The notes: generated from the letters alone by a model not told the origin. DNA of 32,482 nucleotides from an uncultured Christensenella sp. (GCA_949878495.1 CATLAR010000007.1:1-32482); one strand, 5' to 3'. Shown: positions 16,457-26,849, numbered from the stretch's first letter. A program made the numbers and translations.

Positions 16457-18694
16457 TTAAATTTTCCAGATTTCTTCGGCGTACTCTTTTATCGTTCTGT
16501 CGGACGAGAAGTACGCGGAATGCGCCGCGTTTTCTAGCTGTTTCAGCGCGAACGCTTTTTTATCTTTATAATCGGCGTTGATTTTCAAAAGCGCGTTTAC
16601 ATAGCTTTGCAAATCGTACAAAACGAAGTAATTGTCCGCGGGGTGCCAGCTTGCGCCGACGGTAATACTTTCGTAAAGCTCCCTGAAACAACCCGTGCCG
16701 CCGTCGTCAAACGTGCCGTCGACGAGCGAGTTCACGGCTTTGGCGTGTTTGGGGTCGGCGAGGTATTCCGCGGGGTCGTAACCGTCGCGTTTGAGTTTTT
16801 CTATTTCCTCCACCGTCGCCCCGAAAATATAGTTGTTTTCTTCGCCCGCGTTTTCGACGATTTCTATGTTCGCGCCGTCCATAGTTCCGCAGGTTACCGA
16901 GCCGTTCATCATAAACTTCATATTGCCCGTGCCGCTCGCTTCGAGTCCCGCGGTGGACACCTGCAACGAAACATCCGTGCCCGCGACAATCTTTTCGGCG
17001 TAAGATACGTTGTAGTTACAGACGAATACGACCTTTAAAAGACCGTTGGTCTGCGTATCGGAGTTGATTTTGCGGGCGATTTCGTTTATGAATTTGATTA
17101 TTGCCTTTGCTCTTTTATAGCCCGAAGCGCTCTTCGCGCCGAACACGAACACGGAAGGAGCAAAGTCTTTGACGGTGCCGTCCTTCAAACCGTTGTAAAT
17201 TTCCAGAATGGCGAACGCCGTCATAAGCTGGCGCTTATATTCGTGCAATCTCTTTACCTGCGCGTAAACGAGGAAATTTTCGGGGATATCCACGCCCTCG
17301 CGCCTCTTTATATACTCGAAAAGCTGTTTTTTCTTTTGCGCCTTGACCTTAATAAACCCTTCGGTAATTTTGCGCGTGCAACCTGCGAGTTTATCGAGTT
17401 CGGCAACGTTTTCGCGCCAGCCTTTGCCTATCGCTCCGTCGATAAGCTCGGAGAATTCGCCGTTGCACAGCATAAGCCATCTGCGCTGGGTAATGCCGTT
17501 GGTTTTGTTGGTGAATTTTTGCGGGAAATACTTGTAAGCCGTCTTAAAAAGACTGTTTTTGAGTATTTCGGTATGCAGCCGCGCAACGCCGTTTACCGTC
17601 TTGCCGACGTAAAGCGCAAGGTTTGCCATCGAAAAATAATCGCCAGAGTAAACGGCGGTTGCGGCGATTTCGCCGTCTGAACAGCCGAGCTCTTGCATTT
17701 CTTCCTTCTGACTCTCTCCGATCCGAATGAGAAGCGCGTGAATTTCGGGCAGAATTTTTTCGACGATCGCAGCGTTCCAGCATTCCAGAGCTTCGGGCAA
17801 AACCGTATGGTTTGTGTAAGAAAAAGTCTGCTTTGCAATTTCCAGAGCTTCCGCAAACCCTACTTTATATTCCGCAGTAAGAACGCGTATCAGCTCGGCA
17901 ATGGCAAGCACGGGGTGCGTGTCGTTGAGCTGAACGGCGTTGTACTTGGGGAATAGCGCGAAATTTTCGCCGTGCTTTTCAACGTGTTTTTCAACGAGTT
18001 CACCGACCGACGCCGCCGAGAAAAAGTATTCCTGCCTGAGCCGCAGAATTTTGCCCTCTTCCGTATCGTCCGCGGGATAAAGGTATTCGCTTATCTTTTG
18101 CGCCTCTTCGCCGCCCTCCGCTTGCCAGAGCCGCAAGACGTTGACGCGCTTGCCGAATACGGGCATATCGTAGGGCACGGCGGTTACCGTCATATCTGCG
18201 AAAACCACAGAGCGTTTTTCGTCCTCGCGCCGCTCCGACCAGGGGTCGCCGAAGCGTTGCCAATCGTCGGGGAGTTCGACCTGAAAGCCGTTTTTCACCG
18301 CCTGCTTGAAAAGACCGTATTTATACCTTATTCCGTAGCCGTGCAACGGAAGCCCCAGCCCCGCCGCAGAATCGAGGAAGCACGCGGCGAGTCTGCCCAG
18401 ACCGCCGTTGCCCAGAGCCGCGTCCTCTATCTCTTCGAATACGTTTATGTCTATCCCCTTTCCTGCGAGTATTTCGCGGGTTTGCTCTAAAACGCCGAGT
18501 TCCATTAAATTGTTATAGAAACTGCGCCCTATGAGAAACTCCATTGAAAGGTAATAGGCGTTGCGTTCGGCGGGTTTTTGGGAGTTCGACTTGCCGAAAC
18601 TCATAGCAAGCGCCGATATTTCGTTGTAAAGCTCGGTTACGGGTTTGTTGCCGTCGATATTTTTTAATTTTTCAATAAATTGCGATTCGTTCAT
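16457..18694 (-). CDS. glgP: Glycogen/maltodextrin phosphorylase
   Basis: AYYLSMEFLIGRSFYNNL...EDAALGNGGLGRLAACFLDS...VKRLHEYKRQLM...STAGLEASGTGNMKFMMNGSVTCGTMDGANIEI. Confidence 0.96.
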   Translation of the reverse strand: MNESQFIEKLKNIDGNKPVTELYNEISALAMSFGKSNSQKPAERNAYYLSMEFLIGRSFYNNLMELGVLEQTREILAGKGIDINVFEEIEDAALGNGGLGRLAACFLDSAAGLGLPLHGYGIRYKYGLFKQAVKNGFQVELPDDWQRFGDPWSERREDEKRSVVFADMTVTAVPYDMPVFGKRVNVLRLWQAEGGEEAQKISEYLYPADDTEEGKILRLRQEYFFSAASVGELVEKHVEKHGENFALFPKYNAVQLNDTHPVLAIAELIRVLTAEYKVGFAEALEIAKQTFSYTNHTVLPEALECWNAAIVEKILPEIHALLIRIGESQKEEMQELGCSDGEIAATAVYSGDYFSMANLALYVGKTVNGVARLHTEILKNSLFKTAYKYFPQKFTNKTNGITQRRWLMLCNGEFSELIDGAIGKGWRENVAELDKLAGCTRKITEGFIKVKAQKKKQLFEYIKRREGVDIPENFLVYAQVKRLHEYKRQLMTAFAILEIYNGLKDGTVKDFAPSVFVFGAKSASGYKRAKAIIKFINEIARKINSDTQTNGLLKVVFVCNYNVSYAEKIVAGTDVSLQVSTAGLEASGTGNMKFMMNGSVTCGTMDGANIEIVENAGEENNYIFGATVEEIEKLKRDGYDPAEYLADPKHAKAVNSLVDGTFDDGGTGCFRELYESITVGASWHPADNYFVLYDLQSYVNALLKINADYKDKKAFALKQLENAAHSAYFSSDRTIKEYAEEIWKI

Positions 18695-18700
18695 AAGCGT

Positions 18701-20599
18701 TTAAATTATTTTTATATCCCTCGTAGTTTCAACCAATCCTACTTTCCCGAAATCGGGAAGAACGCGGACTGCGCCGCTATACTCTTTATCGGTTGCGACG
18801 AAAACTTCGCGCTCGCCGACCCTGCATTTCAAAAACTTTTCCGCGCCGTAATCAAGCGTTTCTTCCGCCGTTGCCGCAACGCCGTTTTCGCAGACGGTCA
18901 GCCCGTCCGCGCCGCATTCGAGCCTGAGCGACGAAGAAAGACTGTTTTTTATGCCGAGCGCGGCGAAAATTTTCTGCGAAACCGCATCCGAAACCCCGAA
19001 AAATTCGCCCTCTATCTCAAAGCCGAAACGCACGGTTTTTCTGCGCACGGTTTTGCCGTTGACTTCTTCGTTTTCCACAATCTTGCGTTTTACGAATTTA
19101 CAGTCTATTGCGTTCTTGTCGGGCATAGGCGAAACTACCGTTTCGCCGTCGCTCATCAGAGTTATTTTCTTGAAGTCGAAGCCCACGCTCACGGCGGCGC
19201 CTTCCGCACAGCCGTCGTTTACCGCGTACACGCGTTTGCCGCCGATATTCAGCGCAGCAAGCCGCGCGCCGTTTATATCTTCGCAGGACTCCGTTTGCGC
19301 TTTAACGCCTTTGCCGAAGGTTATCGCGTCGGTCGGAACGAGCAGGTCGTAGTCGCCGTCGGGACACTTTACCGCCCCGGGAAGATCGAACTCCCCGCCG
19401 AGCGCGGTCAGCTTGCCCTCCTTGACGGTGCATTCGAGGTAGTTGTATTCGGGTATGCGCGGCAAAACCGAGCGCTCCGTTTCTTCGTCGAACAAATGCA
19501 GCCTGTCGAGGTTGAAAGAAACCTTGACTACGTCGCCCGCCTGAATATCTCTGCCGCCCGAATACTTGAAGATAATCGAGCCGTTTTCGCCGTAAACGTC
19601 GCCGCCGACGTTGATATTACCGTAAACCAGCGTTTCGTTGCCCAGCTCTTCCTTGTGCGACACGGCGACTTTTATAAGCGTTTTGCCCTCCGCCGCGCCG
19701 TCGGGAGCAAGCGTTATATCTTCCGCGCGGATTCCGATACAAACGGGCGTTTTGCCGTTGAGGAATTTAGGCTGAGCCTTGTAAAGCATTGCGTACGGCA
19801 CGGTTATTTTCGCGCCCGCCGCGCCGAAATCAATCGTTACTTCGTCGCCCGTCTTTAAAAGCGTGCCGCCGAAAAAGTTCATCTGCGGCGTGCCGATAAA
19901 GCCCGCCACAAACTTGTTCGCGGGGTAGTTGTACAGATTTTTGGGGGTGTCTATCTGCTGGACGAAGCCGTTTTTCATTACCACAATGCGCGTACCCATA
20001 GTCATTGCTTCGACCTGATCGTGGGTAACGTAAATAAACGTCGTTTGCAGTTTTTGATGGAGTTTGGAAATTTCGGCGCGCATTTGCGTTCTCAGCTTTG
20101 CGTCGAGGTTGGATAGCGGTTCGTCCAGAAGCATTACTTTGGGTTCGCGCACCAGCGCGCGTCCGAGCGCGACCCTCTGCCGCTGTCCGCCCGACATCTC
20201 TTTGGGCTTTTTGCCGAGGTACTCGGTAATGCCGAGAATTTCCGCCGCGGACACCACGCGTTTATGAATTTCGTCCTTGGGCAGTTTTTTCAGCCGCAGA
20301 CCGAACGCGATATTTTCGTAAACGGTCATATGCGGGTACAGAGCGTAGTTCTGGAAAACCATAGCTATGTCCCTGTCCTTCGGCTCGACGTCGTTGACAG
20401 TCAGATCGCCTATTTTCAGCTCGCCCGCCGAAACGTCCTCAAGCCCCGCAATCATTCTAAGCGTCGTCGATTTTCCGCAGCCCGAAGGTCCGACGAACAC
20501 GATAAACTCCTTATCGCGGATATGCATATTAAAATCGCTTACGGCTTTGGTGCCGTTGGGATAAACTTTGTATACGTGTTTTAAACTTACTTCTGCCAT
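18701..20599 (-). CDS. MalK/MsmX-type carbohydrate ABC transporter ATP-binding protein with about 256-aa C-terminal extension
   Basis: GPSGCGKSTTLRMIAGLE, MSGGQRQRVALGRALVREPKVMLLDEPLSNLDAKLR; canonical MalK end (LDRLHLFDEETE) near aa 376, ORF continues to aa 632. Confidence 0.93.
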   Translation of the reverse strand: MAEVSLKHVYKVYPNGTKAVSDFNMHIRDKEFIVFVGPSGCGKSTTLRMIAGLEDVSAGELKIGDLTVNDVEPKDRDIAMVFQNYALYPHMTVYENIAFGLRLKKLPKDEIHKRVVSAAEILGITEYLGKKPKEMSGGQRQRVALGRALVREPKVMLLDEPLSNLDAKLRTQMRAEISKLHQKLQTTFIYVTHDQVEAMTMGTRIVVMKNGFVQQIDTPKNLYNYPANKFVAGFIGTPQMNFFGGTLLKTGDEVTIDFGAAGAKITVPYAMLYKAQPKFLNGKTPVCIGIRAEDITLAPDGAAEGKTLIKVAVSHKEELGNETLVYGNINVGGDVYGENGSIIFKYSGGRDIQAGDVVKVSFNLDRLHLFDEETERSVLPRIPEYNYLECTVKEGKLTALGGEFDLPGAVKCPDGDYDLLVPTDAITFGKGVKAQTESCEDINGARLAALNIGGKRVYAVNDGCAEGAAVSVGFDFKKITLMSDGETVVSPMPDKNAIDCKFVKRKIVENEEVNGKTVRRKTVRFGFEIEGEFFGVSDAVSQKIFAALGIKNSLSSSLRLECGADGLTVCENGVAATAEETLDYGAEKFLKCRVGEREVFVATDKEYSGAVRVLPDFGKVGLVETTRDIKII

Positions 20600-20615
20600 A
20601 AAATCACCTTTTTTA

Positions 20616-21479
20616 TCAGCCCTTGACCGAACCGCCCGTAATTCCTTCTACGTAATACCGCTGCAACCATATGAAAAGCGCGGTTATGGGTATGGAAACC
20701 ACTACTGCGGCGGCGCAGAACACAGTGAAATAATCGCCCGCGAGCGTGGGATTGTCTAGCCAGGACTTCATACCCACGGCTACGGTAAACTTGTCGGGGT
20801 CGCCGAGCATTATGAACGACGTGAACATATACTCGCCCCAGGGCGCGATAAACGCCGTTAAAATCGTGTATATGATTATGGGCTTTGCAAGGGGCAGGAT
20901 TATCTTCACGAAAATCGTGTGGCGGCTTGCGCCGTCTATCCGCGCGGCTTCGTCCAGCGATTTGGGTATGGTGTCGAAGAAGCCTTTGCAGATATAGTAC
21001 TGCATTGCGGAGCTTGCCGTGAAAACGAGTATAAGCCCGAACAGGTTCTGGGTGAGGTTTATTTCTTTGAGTACGAAATACACCGCCGTCATCGACAGAA
21101 AGCCGGGGAACATTCCCAGAATGAGCATTACGTTCATAAGCGGTTTGCGCATTTTAAAGCGCAACCTCGACAGCGCGTAGCTGGTCATTAAGACGATTAC
21201 CGTTTGCAGAACGGTAACGACGGAGGAGACGAGCATGGTGTTTCCGTACCAAACGGGGAACTTGGTCTCGGTGAACAGTTTTACGTAATTGCCGAACGAC
21301 CATTGTTTGGGGAAGAGATAGTCTGCCGAAACGCCCACCGCCTCGCCGCGGAAGGACAGAATTACGAGCATAAAAAAGGGTATCAGCCAGACGAGCGAAA
21401 TCACGATAAGCACCGCGTAGATAAGCACGAGCGCAATCGTTTCGCCCGCTTTTTTGCTCTTATATTTCTTCTTTTCCAT
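20616..21479 (-). CDS. malG: Carbohydrate ABC transporter permease, MalG-like
   Basis: EAARIDGASRHTIFVKIILPLAKPI (EAA loop); YYVEGITGGSVKG C-terminus typical of MalG. Confidence 0.88.
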   Translation of the reverse strand: MEKKKYKSKKAGETIALVLIYAVLIVISLVWLIPFFMLVILSFRGEAVGVSADYLFPKQWSFGNYVKLFTETKFPVWYGNTMLVSSVVTVLQTVIVLMTSYALSRLRFKMRKPLMNVMLILGMFPGFLSMTAVYFVLKEINLTQNLFGLILVFTASSAMQYYICKGFFDTIPKSLDEAARIDGASRHTIFVKIILPLAKPIIIYTILTAFIAPWGEYMFTSFIMLGDPDKFTVAVGMKSWLDNPTLAGDYFTVFCAAAVVVSIPITALFIWLQRYYVEGITGGSVKG

Positions 21480-22987
21480 TACATAAATTCCTCCTCGTTT
21501 TTGACTGATTTGGAACGGTTGTAAAGCACGAGCGAGAGCACCGCGACGATTATAAAGGTGAAAATGCCGATAACCGAGGCAATGCCGTATTGACTTTCGC
21601 TGACGGTAAGTTTATAAAGCCAGGTGATAAGCAAATCGGTCTTGCCCGCGAACTGCATATCCAGCGTGGACGGGTTGCCGCCCGTCAAAAGGAAAATAAC
21701 GTTGAAGTTGTTCAGATTGCCTATAAACTGCGTTATAAGATAGGGCGTAGTCACGTGCAGCATATACGGAAGAGTTATCTTCATATACGCCCTTACGGGA
21801 CCCGCGCCGTCTATGCGGGCGGATTCGTATAGATCCTCGGGAATGTTCATAAGTATTCCCGTGCAGATAAGCATCGAATAGGGAATGCCTATCCAGACGT
21901 TGACGATTATAATAGTCACCCTTGCGAACGTGCCGTCCGTCAGGAAGGGAACGGCTTTGTCGATAAGCCCCCATTTAAGTAATAAATTGTTTATAAGTCC
22001 CTGATCCGCGAGCAACTGCGACATAAACATGAGCGACACGAACTGCGGCACGGCTATGGTGATTACGAGCACCGTACGCCACAGCTTTTTGAACTTTACG
22101 CCCTTTTTATTTATCATTATGGCGACTATCATACCGAGGATATAGTTCGTGAACGTTGCGAAAAACGCCCAGACTATCGTCCAGAGAAGCACTTCGCCGA
22201 AGGTGTAAGCAAAAATTTTGCTGTTTGCGGAAACGCCGCCGCCGAGCAGTGTTACGAAGTTGTCGACGCCGACCCAGCTGAACAGTTCCTGCGGGGGCAT
22301 ATGCGCCTTGTCGTAGTTGGTGAACGCTATGAACACCATAAAGAATATGGGCAGAACGGTAAACACGACCAGCCCGAGCATAGGCACCGACAGCAGCGAT
22401 TTATGGTAGTTCTCGTTTGCGTACGAGCGCAAATCGTCTTTGACCGTGGGCAAAGCCGCGTGCGCTTCGGTAAACTCCTGCGAAATAAGACTGCCTTTGA
22501 CGTTTTGATACCATACGTAAACGAAAGCCGCAGCTATGAACAGGGTAAGCAGGGAATACAGAAGTATCAGAAGGCTGTTGTCGTAAAATTTGTATGTAAA
22601 CGAACCGAGCGCGTCGTCCCATTCCTCCACGCACGCAATTTCGCCAAGACTGCCCATTTTAACGAGGTACTTCCAGCCGAAAAACGACATATACAGAATA
22701 AACAGCACTTCGAAAAGAAGATAGACCGCACCGCGAAGATACTGCTTGCGGGCGAGCAGTCCGAAGCCCATTATCCCGAACGACGCGCGCGTTTTCCAGT
22801 CGCCGTCCTTCGCCGCCCTTCCTACGGTTAAGAAGATGCCCGCGAACGCCAGCCAGAGTTTGTAAAGTTTTTTGGGTATCGCTTTGAAAAACGACGCTAT
22901 CCCCGAGGGCAAACCTTTGAAAAAGTTTACGAAATTAAACCAAAACTTTTCAAAGGGCGACTTTTTCAGATATTCCAGATCTACCAT
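21479..22987 (-). CDS. malF: Carbohydrate ABC transporter permease, MalF-like, with long N-terminal region
   Basis: ESARIDGAGPVRAYMKITLPYMLHVTTPYLI; stop/start overlap TAATG with malG. Confidence 0.88.
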   Translation of the reverse strand: MVDLEYLKKSPFEKFWFNFVNFFKGLPSGIASFFKAIPKKLYKLWLAFAGIFLTVGRAAKDGDWKTRASFGIMGFGLLARKQYLRGAVYLLFEVLFILYMSFFGWKYLVKMGSLGEIACVEEWDDALGSFTYKFYDNSLLILLYSLLTLFIAAAFVYVWYQNVKGSLISQEFTEAHAALPTVKDDLRSYANENYHKSLLSVPMLGLVVFTVLPIFFMVFIAFTNYDKAHMPPQELFSWVGVDNFVTLLGGGVSANSKIFAYTFGEVLLWTIVWAFFATFTNYILGMIVAIMINKKGVKFKKLWRTVLVITIAVPQFVSLMFMSQLLADQGLINNLLLKWGLIDKAVPFLTDGTFARVTIIIVNVWIGIPYSMLICTGILMNIPEDLYESARIDGAGPVRAYMKITLPYMLHVTTPYLITQFIGNLNNFNVIFLLTGGNPSTLDMQFAGKTDLLITWLYKLTVSESQYGIASVIGIFTFIIVAVLSLVLYNRSKSVKNEEEFM

Positions 22988-23005
22988 ACTTTCTCCGTAA
23001 AGTTA

Positions 23006-24244
23006 TTACGATTTAACCGAACCATAGGTAAGTTTCTCGCCCGAACCCTTTTCGTCCACGAGTCCCTGCATAATGCTCAGACCGTAGCCCTTTAAGGGTT
23101 CCCAGAAGTTCGAGGGCACGGAAGTCTGCTCCACGGCGAACGCGTTCTGCGCGTTCAAAGCCTTTATAGCCGCATCGTTTTTAACTGCGTCGCTCTCCGC
23201 AAGCGCCTTGTTCGTAGGTCCTATAAGGTGCTTTTCAAAACGCTCTTTCTGCAAACTTTCGCTTGACAGGAACGCCGCAAGTTTGTGGGCGTGCCCTATC
23301 TTATCCCCGCTGTGGGGGTTTACGCCGAAGAGTTTATACCCCTTGAAGGAATATAGCTGTTTGGTTTCGCCGTCTACGGTGACGGTGGGAAGTTTGCACA
23401 CGCCGTAATCGTCGCCTAGGCTTTCCTTTATACGCTTTGCGTTCCAGGTGCCGGAAACGGCGACGGCCGTTTTGCGGGTGGCAAATCCCGTGGTTATGGT
23501 AGTATCCTTGGTGCCTTCGCCCGCGAACGACTTGCTTTCCGTAAGTTTGGCGATTGCCTTGGAGGCTTTTATGCCTACGTCGCCGTCGAAATTGATATCC
23601 ACGCTCTTTTCGTTGTACTTGTCGTCGTAAGTAACGCCGTATTCGCCGCCGAACGTGAAAAACCAGCCCGCCGTGTACCAGGGAACGTCCAACGCCCAGG
23701 CGATTTGCTTGTTCGCCCCTTCGCAAGCCGAAATTACCGCTTCGAGCGAACCCGCCTGTTCCTCGGTTACGACCGATTTATCGTAAAACATAAAGTAGCC
23801 GTTATCGGAAGCGTACGGATAGCCGTAAACTTTTTCGTCCGCCGTACCCCAGCCCGTAGAACCCGACTTTACGGACTCTTCCGAGTTGCTTGCTTTCACG
23901 TTTTCAAGGTAGCTGCCGCCTAAGCGGGCGAGCGCGCCCACGCGGAGCAGGGGCACGAGCTGATCGTTTGAATAACAGTACACGTCGGCGGCGGCGTCGG
24001 GGTCTTTGCCCACGTTACTGTAAGCCATATCCTCTTCGCCGATACCTATTTTTATGTTGTAATTTACGTCGGGATTTGCTTTTTTGAACTCTTCCGCCAT
24101 CTGCTTAAAGGTTTCCTGTTGCGTAGCCGAGCCCCACAGAGTAAGTTCTACGGTTTCCGCGTCTTTTCCGCAGGCAACCAGCCCGACGACCGAGCTTGCC
24201 GCAAGCAAACCGCAAGCAAGCATTGAGATAATACGTTTTTTCAT
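23006..24244 (-). CDS. malE: Extracellular maltodextrin/maltose-binding lipoprotein
   Basis: Signal peptide with LVAC lipobox; ELTLWGSATQQETFKQMAEEFKKANPDVNY; adjacent to malFG. Confidence 0.88.
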   Translation of the reverse strand: MKKRIISMLACGLLAASSVVGLVACGKDAETVELTLWGSATQQETFKQMAEEFKKANPDVNYNIKIGIGEEDMAYSNVGKDPDAAADVYCYSNDQLVPLLRVGALARLGGSYLENVKASNSEESVKSGSTGWGTADEKVYGYPYASDNGYFMFYDKSVVTEEQAGSLEAVISACEGANKQIAWALDVPWYTAGWFFTFGGEYGVTYDDKYNEKSVDINFDGDVGIKASKAIAKLTESKSFAGEGTKDTTITTGFATRKTAVAVSGTWNAKRIKESLGDDYGVCKLPTVTVDGETKQLYSFKGYKLFGVNPHSGDKIGHAHKLAAFLSSESLQKERFEKHLIGPTNKALAESDAVKNDAAIKALNAQNAFAVEQTSVPSNFWEPLKGYGLSIMQGLVDEKGSGEKLTYGSVKS

Positions 24245-24264
24245 CGTATATTCCTCCTGAAATT

Positions 24265-25968
24265 TTAATTGTCTTTATTTTTGAAAACGACCGTTCCGTC
24301 GTTCAAAAGTCTGCCGTCCGCGTAATTGAGGGCGAAAAGCGTTTCGCCTTTTACGCCGACCTTTTTCGCCCGCCCCGAAACGTTGAAATACGCCGTAACC
24401 GAGCCACCTTCAACCTTTCGGGTAATTGCGAGCACGCCGCTCGTCGCGCTTATCTGCGCGCGGGAGCCGACGAACGCGCATTTGCTTTTAAGCGCGATAA
24501 CCGCGCCGAAATTTTCCGCGTAGCTTTGCGACCTGCCGCAAAAAGTCCAGTCGAATGGCTGACGGCATTCGGGGTCGCCGCCTCCGTCGACGGGTATTTC
24601 CGTGCCGTAGAACACGCAGGGCATTCCCGGGAACACGACCGCGAGGCAGAGCGCGCAGATAACTTTGTCGGCGTTGCCGCCCGTGAACCTTAAAAACCGC
24701 GGAGTGTCGTGACTGTCGAGAAAGTTGAGAAGATTTGCGTTCGCCTGTTCGGTATTCGCCATCAGCAGCGCGTTCATTCTGTTCGCCGCGCTTGCCGCGC
24801 TTATCGGCTCGCGCCCGAAATAATCGACCAGAATTTTTTGCAGTTTATAGTTCATTACCCCGTCGAGCTGGTCGCCTTTGAGCCAATGCTCGTTGTCGTG
24901 CCAGATTTCGCCGAGAATGAGCGCCTGCGGATACTTTTCTTTGGCTTCGCGCCGCAACTGCCGCCACGCCTCGTGCGAGATTTCGTCGGCAACGTCGAGC
25001 CGCAGTCCGTCGAAGCCCGTTTCGAGGTATTTAAGCGCAATATCGGTGAAATAGCGGCGAACTTGGGGGTTGTTCGTGTTCCATTTGGGCATATATGCGC
25101 AATGCGCGAAACACGCGTAATTGCACTTTTCCTCCGACGGGAAGTCGCCGTCGATTATAAACCAATCGTAATACTCCGACCGCCGCCCCTTTTCTAAGAC
25201 GTCCTTGAAAAACGCGTGACTGCGGTCGCAGTGGTTGAAAACGCAGTCTACTATAATTCTTATCCCCTGCGCGTGCGCCTCGGTCAACAGTTCTTCGAGC
25301 GTTTCGTTCGTGCCGAAATTCGGGTCTACCTGCAGATAGTCGGTTACGTTGTATTTGTGGTTGGACGGCGAGAGGAACACGGGCGTTAAGTACAAGGCGT
25401 TGAAGCCCGATTTTTTGAGATAGGGGAGTTTTTCGCGGACTCCCGCAAGATCGCCGCCCGTAAACGAATATCTGTCTATTTCCGCGTTCCACGCGGTATT
25501 GATATAGCCGTCGTCCTTTTTAAAGTCGCCGCGGGCGAAGCGGTCCACGAAAATCTGATAAAAAACCGCGCTTTTCGTCCATTCCGCGACCTTTGGAACG
25601 TCCGCCGAGTTTATAAACGGGAATTGGAAAAAGGTGTAATACGCGGTGTCGAACGCGTAGTTTTCGGAAAGCCCTTCCTCAGAAAAGTAATAGGTTACAC
25701 CCCTTTGGACGAGTCTGAAAATATATGCGAAACGCGAGTCGGGAAGAGTCAGGTCGGCGCGGTAATACGAGAAAACGCCGTCCGAAGCGCATTTGAACGC
25801 TTCCCGCGTAAAACGCGTTTGCGTAAAGTCGTATTTGTTGTTGTAGAGAATGTCTATCCTGTCGAACTTATCGCTTTGGGCGACGCGCAGAACCACGGTT
25901 ACGGTATCCGCCGCCGTCGCGTACGCGTAGTTGCTTTCGGGTTTGTGGAAAACTGCGTGCTTGTTCAT
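24265..25968 (-). CDS. GH13 neopullulanase/cyclomaltodextrinase-like alpha-glycosidase (no signal peptide)
   Basis: VFYQIFVDRFARGD, IIVDCVFNHC, GLRLDVADEIS, LILGEIWHD, FLDSHDTPRFL. Confidence 0.92.
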   Translation of the reverse strand: MNKHAVFHKPESNYAYATAADTVTVVLRVAQSDKFDRIDILYNNKYDFTQTRFTREAFKCASDGVFSYYRADLTLPDSRFAYIFRLVQRGVTYYFSEEGLSENYAFDTAYYTFFQFPFINSADVPKVAEWTKSAVFYQIFVDRFARGDFKKDDGYINTAWNAEIDRYSFTGGDLAGVREKLPYLKKSGFNALYLTPVFLSPSNHKYNVTDYLQVDPNFGTNETLEELLTEAHAQGIRIIVDCVFNHCDRSHAFFKDVLEKGRRSEYYDWFIIDGDFPSEEKCNYACFAHCAYMPKWNTNNPQVRRYFTDIALKYLETGFDGLRLDVADEISHEAWRQLRREAKEKYPQALILGEIWHDNEHWLKGDQLDGVMNYKLQKILVDYFGREPISAASAANRMNALLMANTEQANANLLNFLDSHDTPRFLRFTGGNADKVICALCLAVVFPGMPCVFYGTEIPVDGGGDPECRQPFDWTFCGRSQSYAENFGAVIALKSKCAFVGSRAQISATSGVLAITRKVEGGSVTAYFNVSGRAKKVGVKGETLFALNYADGRLLNDGTVVFKNKDN

Positions 25969-25971
25969 AGG

Positions 25972-26769
25972 CTATCTTACCCGAACCGTATGCGTAGTGC
26001 CCTGTACGCGCTCTGTAGCCTTGTTGAAACAGTCGAGCACGGCGTCTATGCGTGCCTGAGTGTTGGCGGGCACGAACAGAATTTCCGCTCCTCCCGACCC
26101 GTAAACTTTCTTCAACGAGGAATGCACGGTTACTATATTGCCCTTGGGCAGGTTGCCGAAATCGTTGCCGTCCACGAACACTATGTTTTCCGACAGCGCG
26201 CTTATTTCTTTTTTTAAAGTCGCGTTGTAAGTATCGACGAGCACGAGTGTGAAATTGTCTTTGCCGAACTTCTTTTCGCCCTCCGCGAGGACGTAACCGA
26301 AGTCCTGATAAATCTGGAAAAACAGCTCGTCGTTTATTTTTCCGTCAACGGAAATAAGCGGCACGAAATTTTCCTGCGCAAGGCGACGGAATTTATCTTC
26401 TTCCATACCCACGCACATAATCGCGTCCGCCATATCCACCCGCGTATTTTCAAGATACGTCTGCATTATCGGGTTGTAACCGAGCCGTTCGAAAGTCTTG
26501 CAGAACAGCCTTATAAAATCGTAACTTTCGGCTTTTTGCAGAATAGACGCGTGCTTATCCGTTAAAATAATGACGTTTCTGCTTTTGCTGAGCGCGAACG
26601 ACTGCGCAAGCCTTGACGGCTGGTAATTGTAAAGGTTTACTATCTGTAAAACTTTGCGTTTGGTGTCGGGCGTGTATCTGTCCTCGTGAATGCCGTTGAC
26701 GATATACGAAACGGTAGCGACCGAAACGTCCGCAAGCCGCGCCACGTCCTTTATCGTAATTCTTTCCAT
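25972..26769 (-). CDS. LacI family transcriptional regulator
   Basis: MERITIKDVARLADVSVATVSYIVNGIHEDRYTPDTKRKVLQIVNLYNYQPSRLAQSFA. Confidence 0.93.
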   Translation of the reverse strand: MERITIKDVARLADVSVATVSYIVNGIHEDRYTPDTKRKVLQIVNLYNYQPSRLAQSFALSKSRNVIILTDKHASILQKAESYDFIRLFCKTFERLGYNPIMQTYLENTRVDMADAIMCVGMEEDKFRRLAQENFVPLISVDGKINDELFFQIYQDFGYVLAEGEKKFGKDNFTLVLVDTYNATLKKEISALSENIVFVDGNDFGNLPKGNIVTVHSSLKKVYGSGGAEILFVPANTQARIDAVLDCFNKATERVQGTTHTVRVR

Positions 26770-26849
26770 TGCCGAATTTATTCCGTAGGTTGGTTTTTCA
26801 CCGCTTGCCGCCCTCCCCTTGCGGGGAAGGCGTTAAACGGTTTTTTTAA

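Noticed and set aside
18680-19858. Long plus-strand ORF (392 aa) antisense to the MalK gene
   Set aside because: Low-complexity Arg/Phe/Val-rich translation typical of antisense shadow ORFs; the opposite strand is a clear ABC ATPase.
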